From Amia ocellicauda (Eukaryota; Chordata; Actinopteri; Amiiformes; Amiidae): 64,000 bases of DNA. Location: the NCBI RefSeq assembly GCF_036373705.1, contig NC_089857.1:42720784-42784783 (forward strand). Direction: 5' to 3'. A model generated the notes under the pieces. It searched no databases. It saw nothing but the letters and a program-made list of their open reading frames with translations, and had not been told where the DNA came from. Below are positions 1 through 27,140 of the stretch, piece by piece; position 1 is the first letter of the stretch, and every line of letters begins with the position of its first letter. The position numbers and the translations under genes are program-made.

Positions 1-1310
1 GCCAGACAAAGAGGTTGGGTAACAACTGTCAACTGCTCGGGGAAAAACAAACACAGTGCCAACTTTTCTTGAGTTTGCTGTTCAAATATTGCAATTTTAT
101 TAAGAGGTGCCACCTGATTATGCTGATGCTTACAAGAAGTGAAAAACACACACAAATAAACACAATAACAATAATAATAGAAAGACTATCTTCTGATGCT
201 TTAGGACCTAAGAAGTAGAGACTGATGCTTTCCTTCTGATTGATTATAACATTCAGGTGACACCGAGGAACCAAATTTGCAATGCGCTTCGATTGTAACA
301 GCCAGTGACCTAATAACACACAATGATTTACACAGCAGAGAACAGAGACACAATCTTAGAGAGAGAAATAGCCAGGGGGGGGAAGGAAGACCACAATTTT
401 AATAAATGGAGATTGTATAACGCATTCATAAGAGCGGGTAGCTGTCAGCAAAGCAAGCACTCTTACTTCTCAGTTTTTCTTGTACCCAAAGCGACAACAC
501 AGCTTTCCTACAGCTTGTAAATGAACAAAGTATAACTGGAGAAGTGACGGACAAGACTTCGCTCTGTGTGGGCGGATCTCAGGCCTGAAATAAAAACCCT
601 TGCCTTCTTACCCTGCCTGGTGCAGTGATGTCTTCAATGCAGCTACCTTAAAAACAGTCTCATACATTGCGCTCCTGACATCTGAGTGACATGACTGTAC
701 TGTCTCTCTTTTTATAGTAAAAGGCTGAATTCTATGGAAAAAAGGACTGGATTTATTAATATTATTAGGACACGGAAAGGTAAGGTGCTTCTAGGTTTTT
801 ATTTGAGCTCTTTAAAATCAGATACAAACCTGGTTCTGCTGGAAACCGACATTATCGCAAAAGAGAACGAAAGGGAAAATTAAAAGCTTATTAAAAGAGG
901 ATGAGAAACAACTAGAGGACGCAAGTGTCTCCCTCACATACGAGACTAATGGCATCATCCGGATTCATTCAAAAACAGGGCAGCCTGGTCGAGTCCCTTC
1001 GTCCTGCTGGAGAATGTGTGTGTGGTTATAAAAATACGCCCCCAGAGAACATTTCGAGCCGCCTAAGAATAAACTAAACCCACAAAAACCTGTCCTCAAT
1101 TCCCCAGCTTCCCGCCCTGGCTTCCATACACACAGACACACACACACGTTCCTCCCCGGGATGAACTCCGCACCCCCAGCCTGACTCTCACAACTGTCTG
1201 CCTTGGACCGAGAGGAGCAGCTGTAATAAAACCGTCTCCTAAAGCAGCAGGCGTCACACCTGGCCGAGCGGAGAGGTGGGCTTGTGTCGGGCGTCGTTCA
1301 GGCCACTTAC
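1..1310 (-). other. hnrnpd: hnrnpd intron (3' part of gene beyond edge)
   Basis: This stretch follows the donor of the last visible hnrnpd exon. No Tyr/Gly-rich coding exon and no stop-containing exon of this gene could be recognised on the minus strand, so I read it as intron. It holds a short CA run (about 1,132-1,147) and nothing else I can support. Confidence 0.55.
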
Positions 1311-4300
1311 CACCTCGTCCTCGAGCTCTGGACACGAAGCTCCCTCGGCCGCCCCACTGCTGCTGCTGCTGGTACTGTTCTTTGGACATGGCCACTTTGA
1401 TTTCACACTGCGGACAACCAGGGAGAGAAAGACAACCTTGCGTGAGGCGACCTGTGGGCTCCGGACCTCCCTGCTAGTGTGCGATGAGAACAAAGGTGTC
1501 TTGACCGGTTTATCCGTGGCCGTCACCCCCCCGCCCCACTATGGGACTCTAAGGCAGTACAGCCTTGTCCTTCACAGCTAGGGGAAGTATCCGAGATACT
1601 CAAACCTTCAGACCACAGTAGTTTTAACCACGTCACTACAGAGCCCCTTTGGAACAGATCCTTTATTACATCATCATAACATCTCACACTCGGAAGCTCA
1701 TGACGCAATGAGGATGTTCTGCGAGTCGATTCGTTACACTGTTAATAATCTAGTAAGTGCAGAAGAAAGACAAGGAAAGGAAGGGTCTGGAAAGGCAGAG
1801 GTGTGCTTGAGGTCTTATTAAAGCGTACTTTACTGAGCCCGACATTGTGGTACTTCTTCTCCATGATCTTCTTAACCGGCTCCTCCTCTTTGAAGGTGAT
1901 GAAACAGAAGCCCCGCCGTTTGTTCGTCTTGTTCTCCATGGGCAGCTCTATTGACTCCACCTGAGGAGGACAGGGCGGACCAGGTCAAAGCCAGAGGACT
2001 ACCCCTCTGTGAGACAGACACCTGACACGGCAGGCCACTCGAGACACGCGGCGGTCACAACCGGCCTTGGCCGCGTCCCCCAGAGGCCCGTGGGCTCAGA
2101 TATCACTCCAATCTGCCGCGTTTGGATCTCAAAGTCGTGATTGCTACGTCACACTGGTAATAGTTTCAGGGAAAGACAAAGGTAATTACAAAGACAAGTC
2201 AAACTCAGTGCTGAACACACATCCAATTTCCAGATAACTGTGCAATACATATCAACGATGGCAAACCCGCGTACCTCTCCGTAGCCACCGAAGTATTCCC
2301 GGATCTTCTCCTCGGGCGTGTCTGGGGAAAGGCCGCCTACAAAGATCTTCTTCACTGGCTCCTTTGTTTTCATGGCCTTGGCCTTTTTGGGATCAATTAC
2401 TTTTCCGTTCAGTTTGTGCTCCTTTTGTACTATAACCTGAAAGACAGGCGGCGTATCGGCACACCAGGCACAGCATTAAAAGGTGAAAGAGACGCAGCAC
2501 AATCACACACACTGCTGGGTAACACAGTTAGGTTCTCTTCACTTGCAAAACTCGGCATTGTTTGCCCTAAAAGGAAGCTGTACTGTAATACACATGGCAC
2601 TTCTCTTTATAGTATTCAACGATGGATTTTCTAGATAACTAGTTAAACCCTGACCAGACCTACTCCTGCATTATCACTGTCAATTAACCGATTGGATTTG
2701 AACAAATACTGCTTTAGGACAAAAACTAGACTTTTACAATGTATAATGCACTGTAATAAACAAAATAAGATCCTCTGTTGATCCATTTGTGTTGTGGTAT
2801 GACTCACTATTGCAGACAGAAAAAGAGCTCACACATTATTATAATAATGAGCTCAAACCACCTCCTGTCTTTCAATAATCTTCCTATCAATAATCCAGCA
2901 GCTTGAATGGCTTTTGTAAGCCGCACACATGATCAAAACTACACTGTGAACGAAGAGCACAAAGCCTTCTGTACGGGTCTGTTGCGACATCGATTCTAGC
3001 AGCACAGGATGCCAGCACTGTAAGTGTGAAAACAGAAATACCTTATCGACACTGTCAGCCTCTTTAAATAATACAAAGCCGAATCCTCTGGACCGTCCCG
3101 TCATAGGATCCAGTTTTAGTGTGCAGTCTACTACCTCTCCAAACTTGGAAAAATAATCTTTGAGATCCTTCTTTGTTGTGTCCCAGCTCAGCCCTCCAAC
3201 AAACATCTTTCTGTTAAAGAATTAAAGCACATTAGAGACAATGGTTTTGAAGCAAGGGTCAGATGAACGAGGGCGCTCACGGGACGACACCAGCCTCCAT
3301 GCGTGTCAACATTCACTTGATCGTTTAACAGAACTATTTATAGTATGAACACACCAGAGCACTTTCAGCAACTTATGGACTCAATTTGGATATGTGTAAG
3401 CCTTCACATCTGTATCAAATATACTACATACAGCCCTTTGTACAGTATAATACTTTTATTAAAAAAATACTGGATGAAGCGACAGTATACAGGATTGTGG
3501 TCTGTCCAGATCTACATTACTGGTACTGCTTTGAGTGCTGGAAACTAACTTAAAATAGTACATGGGTGTGCATGCATATCTGTGGCACATAAATGGTATT
3601 GAACTGGGCCGGGAGTGGCATCAAGAAATCTTCACCCAATGCATGTGATAAAAACCTGTTTGACTGCAATGTCAGGGAGCCAGCCTCTCTAATAAGTGGC
3701 TGTCACACAGCTCCTCCTGGGAAACAGTCTTATGTGGCTCAGCTGACACCGTGTCTGTGTCTCTGCAGCTCCTGCCCACCTCTGCTGTTACTCATATGCA
3801 TCAGATCATATTCATACTTTCTAAGGGACACTTCCACCCACACGACATGGCATGGCCAGGCCAGGCAAACTCGAGGAAGAGCTGGCAGGCCTCTCACGTG
3901 TGCCCATGTCGTGCATTTTAATGTGACCCAGTGTCAAAACAGCGGCGCACTGCAGCCCTGCAGCCCTGCAGCCCTGCGGGGTCCCTATCTGTTGCTGAAG
4001 TTGTGCGTGTGCGACCACATGCATGAAGGAAGCGCGTTTCATCGCACCCGTGCAACACACACCCTGCGCTGCTCTGACGCTGCCATCGCGCTACAGCACG
4101 ACACCGCAGCCCCGCGGCCCTGTGCGGGTCCCGGCCCGGCCCGGTGGCGGCTCCCCGCCGGCGCTCACCCTTCATCCTCCTCGTTCTTGCTGGCGTCGAT
4201 CCTGGCTCCCTCGGACTCGCCCGTCCCCGCCTCCACCGCCGTCAGCTGCTGCTCCTCGCCGGCCTCCCCGTCCTCCTCCGGCTTCATCGGCGGCTCCTCT

Positions 4301-4323
4301 CCGACCTGCTGCTCCTCCGACAT
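1311..4323 (-). CDS. hnrnpd: hnRNP D (AUF1), partial: first six coding exons of an AU-rich-element RNA-binding protein
   Basis: Coding exons in transcript order are 4323-4169, 3210-3042, 2436-2275, 1960-1829 and 1407-1311. Together they encode about 238 residues in one open frame. RRM1 starts at residue 53 (RNP2 MFVGGL, RNP1 RGFGFVLF). RRM2 starts near residue 134 (RNP2 IFVGGL, RNP1 RGFCFITF). A glutamine run and RGG-type residues follow (QQQQQW, RARGRGG). The signature [13 protein letters not shown] and the end [19 protein letters not shown] identify hnRNP D rather than D-like. The family binds AU-rich elements and controls mRNA decay, translation and telomere functions in nucleus and cytoplasm. 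The last exon shown ends in phase 1 with a good donor (GTAAGT). The Gly/Tyr-rich tail and stop are not found in 1-1,300, so they lie off the left edge. Exon 1 joins in frame directly to the RRM1 exon; I could not find the 19-residue optional exon 2 of mammals. The start has an acidic MSEEQQ N-terminus and a CpG-rich context. Confidence 0.95.
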
Positions 4324-4500
4324 GTTTTCTCGTCTGTAAATCACTACACCCAGCGGAGGCAGGCGGGCTGCTCGGGCTCCAGTCTCCGCGGCGGCGGGGC
4401 GGTGTTTCGGGGCCGCTGAAGGGCCGCTATAAGGGGGACACTGGCGGGGACGGAAACGCGACTCTGCGCCGACAGTTGCCGTTGCGCTCTTCTGCGCGTT
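4040..4500. promoter_or_regulatory. hnrnpd: CpG-rich promoter and 5' leader of hnrnpd
   Basis: The sequence around and upstream of the hnrnpd start codon is GC- and CpG-dense (for example the stretch 4,100-4,480), unlike the AT-rich introns on either side. This is the usual picture of a housekeeping CpG-island promoter. The transcription start cannot be placed from sequence alone; the 5' leader probably begins between 4,380 and 4,500. Confidence 0.6.
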
Positions 4501-5650
4501 TATGACTGTATAGATGTACAGAAATGTATATATTTTAAACGCAGCGTCCTTTGGTTGTTAATGGCGCCGCACACAAAATGGTCGCAGGAAGGAAGCGCTG
4601 TTGGAAATGACTTTCGGGATAGGAGGACCAATCCGACGAGCCTCTCCGCCCGGACAGATGGAGCCCTCTTCAGGTACAGTACCGGCTGCATGGGGCCGCC
4701 GTGCGCTTTCATTTTCATTAGCGTCTCCAGTTGTGATGCAATAGACCTGTATCGTGTGTGCGTGTTTGTGACAGATATGTGCCCATCTCGGGTTGGGTGT
4801 AATGGTTTAAACGCCTGTGGGTCTGTACTGGTCGGACATGGATACTAAATCTGACCACAACTCGCCTTTTGGGTACAAACGTGCTATTTTCATATCCGGG
4901 ATATACGGTGACGTCATTCATATGCGTCAAACTGGACCAGCCCGGTCAACACAGGACACGTGTTAGGCAGACGTGCTGCTGCAACATTTCCATCAGTGCC
5001 CGTCAGACACCGCCATGTAGTCAAGGGACTCGATTTGACAGGTAGATGAGGAACTCCTTGTGTAGTTTAATGGCTGTGGCACAAATTACATGTATTACGA
5101 AGTTGGCACTGGTTTAAACTGGTCTACAAAATTAGCATCCTGTGATAAGGGGTTACAGTGGACCTTGTTGCAGAGCAGATCCTTTCATAAACTGCTGCCC
5201 AGCTGCGTGTCCTTGGGGATAAGATGGAAAGGCATGGGCTCTACACAATAGTGCCGGGTTTGGGGAAAATACATTGCAGGCAAAACAATTGGCTCATCTA
5301 GTTCTGCTTACAGAGTGCCACCCTCCCCCCAGCCGCCCAGCTCGCACCGCTGCATAAATGATGAGTTCATGCAAAGCTTTCACCAAGCTCTCACGTTACA
5401 CTGCACCGAGATGAAATGTAGGTTGTGCCGTGTCTTGGGAGAAGTCTATAAGCAGATATTCAAACGTGTGTAAAGGCTCTCACGACAAGTCACTTCTGTC
5501 CAGATAATTATCAACCAACAATCGGGGCCTACCTGGACCCTAGTTCGGTCTAGAGCACCAACCATCGTTTAGAGACCATTAATAACCCCGAGGACACAAC
5601 TGCAAGCACAGTGACCATTCAACGGAGCAGCCAAAGATTAAGACACACTG
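4501..5650. other. Intergenic interval between hnrnpd and hnrnpdl
   Basis: About 1.1 kb between the hnrnpd promoter and the probable hnrnpdl 3' end. Open frames are short and lack family resemblance. No RNA gene or repeat recognised. Confidence 0.5.
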
Positions 5651-6003
5651 AAGTTTTTTTTTGTACCCATACTCTTTAATCCCTTCACAGCTGGGAAAAA
5701 AAAAAACACTAAAGAAAAAACAAAGCATAAAAACGTAAAGAACGCATTACAAAACAGATGAACGGAACAGATCATTCACTGCATTACAACACCAATATGG
5801 CAAAGGACAAATGAGAAATCCAGGAACAGAACTTGAGCTTCTATTTACAAATTGGTACAGCTGTCGTGTCAACTTCGCCTCAGAAGAAATACAAAACCAG
5901 ATCTTAAAATTATGGAGGAAAACGAAACAAAAGATTTTAAAAGGACTAGACTCTCTCAGTTGCCACCAGGGTAACAAGCAGAATACTCAGCTGGACTGCC
6001 CAC
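5650..6003 (-). other. hnrnpdl: Terminal 3'UTR exon of hnrnpdl
   Basis: A strong acceptor on the minus strand (T-rich tract, then TTTCAG/GTGGGC, exon start 6003) precedes an AT-rich segment. An ATTAAA poly(A) signal lies at 5,671-5,676, so the transcript probably ends near 5,650. No coding frame of the gene runs here; this is inferred 3'UTR. Confidence 0.5.
5671..5676 (-). terminator. hnrnpdl: Poly(A) signal ATTAAA, probable hnrnpdl 3' end
   Basis: The minus strand reads ATTAAA about 330 bases into the predicted terminal exon. It is the second most common vertebrate poly(A) hexamer. Position and spacing fit, but there is no transcript evidence. Confidence 0.4.
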
Positions 6004-6760
6004 CTGAAAGAGAAAAAAAGACAAGAGCCAGCGTTAATGGTTTGCATCCCCCGCATGCCAAAAATAAGAGCACGCCCAAGTCTCACTCATTAACTTCTTG
6101 TGCTGTCAACTTTAAGCTATTAAAGTTTCTTGTGTTAAAGACCACATGTGCAACATTCGGCTTTGTGGAAATAAAAATAACAGCCAGCAAAAGCTCCGGA
6201 GTCGCTCCCTTTCATAGGTGATGTACTTACTACTGAGGAGCACGGCCAAACAACCCCAAACCCCGCCTCTACCGGAACCCCTTTACAGCAGATCGACCTA
6301 GCTTAAATTTAGTAAACCACTACCACGTTTACTTCTCCAATTAGCCTCTTTTGCTGGCTCTCGTCAGCCCATTCACACGTGATCTCTAACACCTACTTCC
6401 TCGTTATCTCGTTTATCATTTGAAGGGTTTCTCTATTGGCTATAAAGAAAAAGCAAGCATTAAAAGTTTAAGCTTTTATTTTAGAAAAAACAAAAATCAC
6501 TGAAGGTCCAGAACTGAAATACAAGAACGACACTAAAATAAAAACAGAGAATACGATTAAGCAAGTTAAGTCACTTTTTAACGCTTTCATTACAAAGAAA
6601 AGAAAAAAATACAATCCTGGAAAAAACCGTTTACAGAAAATGTTAAACCATTGTCAAATAAAAAGGCAAGTCTGTCGATTCCATTTTTGTATTTATTTAT
6701 TTATGTTGTTTTTTTTGTTTTAATCTTTACGCTGGTACAGGAAGTTGGAAGAGGCCATAC

Positions 6761-6848
6761 CACAGGACAGCGTTTTCTTGTGCATGCCGTGCTCTCTGCC
6801 CGCTATGTGCGACGCCCAGAGAATGACGTGGTCAGGAAGACACACGGC
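6761..6848 (-). other. hnrnpdl: Candidate 3'UTR cassette exon of hnrnpdl, 88 bp
   Basis: The minus strand shows a CTAAC branch-like motif, a TC-rich tract (about 6,900-6,922) and acceptors TGCCAG and TTCATTGCAG, followed by 88 bp and the donor CTGTG/GTATGG. The 113-bp intron that separates it from the 48-bp exon upstream is compact. An alternative start would use the TGCCAG acceptor about 20 bp earlier. Confidence 0.45.
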
Positions 6849-6961
6849 CTGCAATGAAGTCCCCGCTGGCAGGTACAAACAAGGTACAATATCAGAGTTA
6901 GGAAGAAGAAGGAGGAGAATAAAGATAGGTCCTGAATTTGTACCCTTTAGCAGGACTTTAC

Positions 6962-7009
6962 CTGTTAACATTGCTAACATGTCTCTTTACGTTATTTCCA
7001 CATGATCAC
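6962..7009 (-). other. hnrnpdl: Candidate cassette (poison) exon in hnrnpdl 3'UTR, 48 bp
   Basis: On the minus strand a long pyrimidine tract (about 7,055-7,013) ends in TGTAACAG, followed by 48 bp and the donor AACAG/GTAAAG. Both splice sites are strong. Placed after the stop codon, its inclusion would leave exon junctions well downstream of the stop. Mammalian hnRNP D and D-like are known to auto- and cross-regulate through alternative 3'UTR splicing and nonsense-mediated decay; this exon is the best local candidate for that switch. Confidence 0.5.
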
Positions 7010-7069
7010 CTGTTACAAAAAGAAATTAAAATTAAAGAAAAAAGAAAGAATCTACAGAAAAACGCTTAC

Positions 7070-7095
7070 GTCTTTCTGGAGAACTAAAGCGATTG
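7070..7095 (-). other. hnrnpdl: Possible small noncoding exon in hnrnpdl 3'UTR
   Basis: A 26-bp segment bounded on the minus strand by a pyrimidine-rich acceptor ending CCATAG and a donor GAC/GTAAGC. The sites are good, but the exon is short and unconfirmed. It may instead be an alternative end of a longer retained region. Confidence 0.3.
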
Positions 7096-7317
7096 CTATG
7101 GAAAGCAAGGCACATTAAAGATCTATAGACATAATTTAAACAAAAAAAATGTTCAGAATGTACGCATGGGCTTTATTGACCACTTTTTGTTTTTGTTTAG
7201 TTTGAAGATTTAAAAGTTTTTTTTTTTTTTTTTTTTTTAAGTTTAATCAATGTGTCTATTGATCTTTAAATTATTAAAACTCGGGCCAGAGGGATTGCGC
7301 TTCGGGTTCTAGCTTAC

Positions 7318-7348
7318 CTAAATTCCCTGAACAGGTTTCATTTTCGGA
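7318..7348 (-). promoter_or_regulatory. hnrnpdl: hnrnpdl 3'UTR segment ending in a splice donor
   Basis: Only 31 bases after the stop codon the minus strand reads TTTAG/GTAAGC, a near-consensus 5' splice site (donor at 7317-7316). The stop-containing exon can therefore be spliced onward into noncoding exons. Splicing that leaves the stop under about 50 nt before one junction is tolerated, but including further downstream exons should trigger nonsense-mediated decay. Confidence 0.6.
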
Positions 7349-12184
<4,836 letters not shown>

Positions 12185-13101
12185 CTTCTTGGCGATCTGT
12201 AGCTGCGCGTCGGTGATCTGAGCGAGAGATGGCGGCGTGTTTGTCTCCTGTCGACCCGAGAAGTTGGCACGGTGAACTGTAAACCGATACCGCCGCGTTG
12301 TGTAAAATGGCTGACGAAGGGGCGGAGCCACTGCGCGACTTGTTTTTTTTATATGAGTCCCTTGGTTCTCTGTCAGCCAATCGGCGCAGCGCCAGGGCCA
12401 CCCTGACTCACGTCACAGCTCTGGCAGCCAATCGGCGCGGCACTAGTGCCACCCTGCAGTACGTCACAGCCCTGGCAGCCAATCAGTGCGGCGCAATGGC
12501 CACCCTGAAACGCGTCACAGTGCTCACGTCGCACCGGAGTCTGGATATTAGGATACATTATCACTAATATTGTTATTATCAATTAAATCTACCCACTTGT
12601 TTGTCCAAAATATGTTGCAGTTATTCATGTAGTGCAAAAAGTGAATAGTATCAAATGCATAGACTATCACAGACACAAAGTGCCCCTGGATCTAGGTGTG
12701 CTTGTTACAATCAGGATGATCTGAGCGCTCAATGATGAAACAAAGGCTCGTTCTTTCCAATAGTGACGAAAGGTTCTTAATCTGATAGAAACAGACAATA
12801 TTTTAACTTCTAAAACAGATGAAAGTAACACTAGTCTATTTCTATATCAATTGTGGCACCATCTAGTGTTTGTAAAATAAACAAATCAGCTTTAAAAGTT
12901 ACCGCCCTTCCATATCTCGCGTTTTCTTAACAGGGTGGGGGGGTTGAGCGTAAGTAAAGATATATTTTGTCGGCGGACGATATTCGTCCCTTTTTGCTTC
13001 TTAAAGGGGTCGGCCGAGCACACGTGAAGTCCATTATTGGAAGACTGTCCTCTCCGCGGCAGAGGCGGCGTTGTCAAAAGGGTTTATTGTTCCCCGGAAA
13101 G
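12185..13101. promoter_or_regulatory. Divergent promoter between hnrnpdl (-) and enoph1 (+)
   Basis: Only 917 bp separate the two start codons, which diverge. Promoter-like elements are three CCAAT boxes and three CRE-like CGTCAC sites in a 51-bp tandem array (12,371-12,523) and an E-box CACGTG at 13,021-13,026 just upstream of enoph1. The same head-to-head arrangement exists in human. The hnrnpdl leader probably starts near 12,300 and the enoph1 leader between 12,990 and 13,060. Confidence 0.65.
12371..12523. repeat. Three tandem 51-bp promoter units, each CCAAT plus CRE-like site
   Basis: CCAAT occurs at 12,377, 12,428 and 12,479, exactly 51 bp apart. The CGTCAC cores start at 12,411, 12,462 and 12,513, again 51 bp apart. 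Each unit also carries the motif GCCACCCTG. CCAAT is bound by NF-Y and TGACG/CGTCA by CREB/ATF family factors, so the array looks like a duplicated promoter module. Because 51 is divisible by 3 an open frame runs through it, but I do not take that as coding. Confidence 0.8.
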
Positions 13102-20261
<7,160 letters not shown>

Positions 20262-20300
20262 CCCGGCACGGCACGGCCTCGAGGACCACAGCGGTCTGTG

Positions 20301-20351
20301 TGGGGGTCTGGGGGGTCTGGGGTCTGGGGGGTGGGGGTGGGGGAGGGGGTC
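20301..20351 (+). other. enoph1: G-run tract (quadruplex-prone) in enoph1 3'UTR
   Basis: At least seven runs of four to six G separated by one- to three-base loops lie on the transcribed-sense strand, 40-90 bases after the stop codon. The RNA could fold into a G-quadruplex. It may equally be simple-sequence drift; no function can be shown from sequence. Confidence 0.6.
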
Positions 20352-20441
20352 GACGGTGACAAAGCCAAGCATTTTATCACTCAGTCATTTAAGGGAGCTG
20401 CTTGGATTGTCTTTTCTTGTTTTGTTTTTTTAATCAATTTA

Positions 20442-20447
20442 AATAAA
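20442..20447 (+). terminator. enoph1: Poly(A) signal AATAAA of enoph1
   Basis: Canonical AATAAA 181 bases after the stop codon, followed within 20 bases by a T/GT-rich stretch. This gives a short 3'UTR of about 200 nt. Confidence 0.75.
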
Positions 20448-20449
20448 AC

Positions 20450-21950
20450 CTTATTTAAGTTTTATTGATGATGTGTGTGATTTGTTTTTCCCATTTCTGA
20501 CTGGGTCTCCGTCGTGCAGTTTGTTCCAATTGAGCGCACCACTCTGTGAACTGCTTATTATATAGTCCCACTTCATCACTTGTGTCGTACAGCCCCGAGT
20601 GCATCGCTGATCCAGAAGCTCTCCTCTGTGTTTACCTCCTCGGCACCCCATTCGAACCGTACTGCTCTCTGCCAAAGCAACGAAGTGTCTCCTGCTCTTG
20701 CGTGTCACACATGCCCTGTCACACCAGGAAGGCGCCGACACATACAGACCGCACGCAGACTCTGTGCAGATCTGGATAATCTCTGGGTCATGTGCGATTT
20801 CCCCAGCTTATTTACTTAAAAGCAAATTCCGGAACGAGCTTGTTTTCCTCCCTGCTCTCCTTTCATTATTAATCCCCATGTGTAGAAAACATTTTCTCTC
20901 CCACTCAGCTGCACTTCTAATTCAAAGAATGCTTTGATCGTTTCCTAAGGTGTCTGACATTTTTATGCACCGACCAGTTCCTCAAACCTGCGGCTCCACC
21001 CCGAGCACTTTTTATTCGAGGGTTTAGCTGAATTGTAACATCGATGGTGCTGTTCATTGGAAAATTAAGCTGCTGAGCAAGAAGTTTTGTAGTTTTGTAT
21101 TCCATCAGCAGTGAATGCATCATGTAATATTTTGAAAGGGGAAACTGAAACGGTTTTTGCAATTTTATTTCTTTATCAAAGCAGTCAAAATGGCATATAA
21201 TGTACAAATGTATAACATGCATAATGAGAGAGACCATGTCATATTTCAGTAACAGGAAGAAGCTTGAAGCTCATATTCCCCTGTTGTGGGGGGGGCACAA
21301 TATCCCAGGGAGTTGAGTCCTGTAGTTCCTGTCGCCATTTATTTTTACATTAACCCCAACATACAGAATATTTTCCAACAATGGAGCCATGAACTCAAAG
21401 GGGGGGGAATGCATATTCCAAGTATCTGTAATCTTAAAATGACATCACATCTATAGGAAATTATCAGAGGTGGATTGTGAGTCTCTTACACATTTACTTA
21501 TCATGGTTGTGGAAGAAAAGCAAGAGTATAAAAAAAAATGATATCCATAAAAATAAACAAATAAACAAAACTATCAGGATAGTCAGGTTGTGTGGCATTC
21601 GTCTTCCTGATGTTCTCGCTTGGATACTCGTCATCCTGCCTGGCCAAGGGGTACCTCGGGAGTTTGACAATAATGCTGGTCATGGAGCGCACAAGGGGGT
21701 CTGTCTGTTGGCTTCGGCCTTCCTCGCAAAACACTATTATAAAATACAGCTCAAATCAGGAACAAATCAAGCGGCTGTGATTGACGCAGGCCGAAGAGGA
21801 GGAGGAAGAGGAGGAGGAGGGTGCTGAAGACACGATGGAGCCAGATGTGGATGGGTTACCAGGCGTCTGAGGTCTGTCTCTCTCTGGCCAGGATCTGCTT
21901 AATCACAGTGTGTTAAAACCTCTTCCTGCTTAATATGGTTTATAGTGAAA
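20450..21950. other. Intergenic interval between enoph1 and tmem150c
   Basis: The two genes converge here. No coding exon, RNA gene or clear repeat is recognised. A purine-rich GAGGAG run lies near 21,790-21,825 and an ATAAA microsatellite near 22,022-22,048, inside the probable tmem150c 3'UTR side. Confidence 0.45.
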
Positions 21951-21959
21951 TGTCTGTAT

Positions 21960-21965
21960 TTTATT
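21960..21965 (-). terminator. tmem150c: Possible poly(A) signal of tmem150c
   Basis: AATAAA on the minus strand, about 700 bases beyond the stop codon. Other AATAAA-like sites occur further left (for example near 21,165), so the 3' end is uncertain. Confidence 0.35.
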
Positions 21966-22662
21966 TCATACTGAGATTTGGGGATTTATATGTTAATATC
22001 CTGGGGGGGGAACTCCAACAGATAATAAAATAAAATAAAATAATAATAATCAATGCCTTCTGATTCAATCTTCTCTTGATTTGAGCCCATGCTTTTGAAA
22101 AATCCATTCGGTGATGGGGTTGGTTTTTACAGCTGTGCCACCCTGAAGAGCTCGGTTACCTTCAGGAAGCATCGGCATCGGCCTCCTCTCGACTCAAAGG
22201 CACGGGGATGATAACCACCAGGACGCTGAACCTCGCCAGCACGCGGAAGGGTCCTACAGCGCACAGTAATGCAACGGTCTCATGACTGCCTCCCCACTGT
22301 GGGACCAGCTTGGCTTGCATCAGTTTTTTGGTTTAAAATAATCAAACGCAATACAAACACACACACAAGAATACCGAGCCATATTTGTGCTTCATCTGTG
22401 TGGCTTCGTTGGCACTGTCTAAGAATTTACCGCTTCTACGAGGACACTTACCACCCAAGCGATCGATTCAGAGACATTACATTCGAAGGACATGCGTTTG
22501 TCATTGGCATTCCATACAGGACAGGACTCGGGGGTCATGCTTCTATTTTCTTTCCTGGAACAAAACAGCCTTCTGGGATTCCTGGATTTAAAAGTATAAG
22601 ATGAGGTAAGAGAGTCTTTCAGCGCTAAACCAAGGAACGGCGATGGCGGGCGACGATCTGGT

Positions 22663-26486
<3,824 letters not shown>

Positions 26487-27116
26487 GGCTCACAGGTGAC
26501 GTGCCAGGGCAGGACAGTCTGGCGTGGATTGGGACCTCTGGTGTGTTGTGTGTGATAGGCTGCTCGCTGTCAGGGTCCTGCAGTGGCGAGAGTTTGCACA
26601 CAGACCAATGTAAGATGGACAAACCAACAAACAACAAAACAAGAGTAGCTTTTTCCACTCAAGCTGCTTGTGAATTAATTTCCACTTAACCTTGCTGATC
26701 CCTGGACGGCCCCTTGTGTAATCCAGCCCACCCACACGTTGCACAACAGATCATCGGGCTTTAATATTGGTAATTTCATCAGAACAGCATAACCAATAGT
26801 CCTGTACGTGTGTGTGCGCGCTCCATTCACGGCAACAGCAGTGACCTGGGACCTGCACACTGTCCAGCTGGTTTGTGTGTCACAGGTTGTGTGTATTTGC
26901 AGTTGTGGGTCATAGGTTCCAACAGTAAAGGGAAGGATATACCAGGAGATAAACCCAAACAGCAGCAATCTAGACCTACTCAAGCAGTCACCACCTCCCC
27001 TCACACACACACACACACACTCACTCACAGTGTAATCTAAACTACACACACCTATACATATTGTCTGGTCAATTCCAATACTGCAGCACACAAATGAAAT
27101 GCAAGAACAATAATAA

Positions 27117-27140
27117 TCAATCAATCAATCAATCAATCAA
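27117..27140. repeat. AATC tetranucleotide repeat
   Basis: About six copies of ATCA/AATC in the tmem150c 5' region. A 7-bp TACACAC repeat of about five copies lies nearby at 27,408-27,441, and a CA run at 27,003-27,020. Confidence 0.85.

Noticed and set aside
3593-4505. Plus-strand frames of 248 and 160 codons opposite hnrnpd exon 1
   Set aside because: Antisense shadows in GC-rich DNA; low-complexity Pro/Ser composition and no family match.
12298-12567. 89-codon frame with a 17-residue repeat
   Set aside because: It results from the 51-bp promoter repeat being a multiple of three; location and motifs argue for regulatory DNA.
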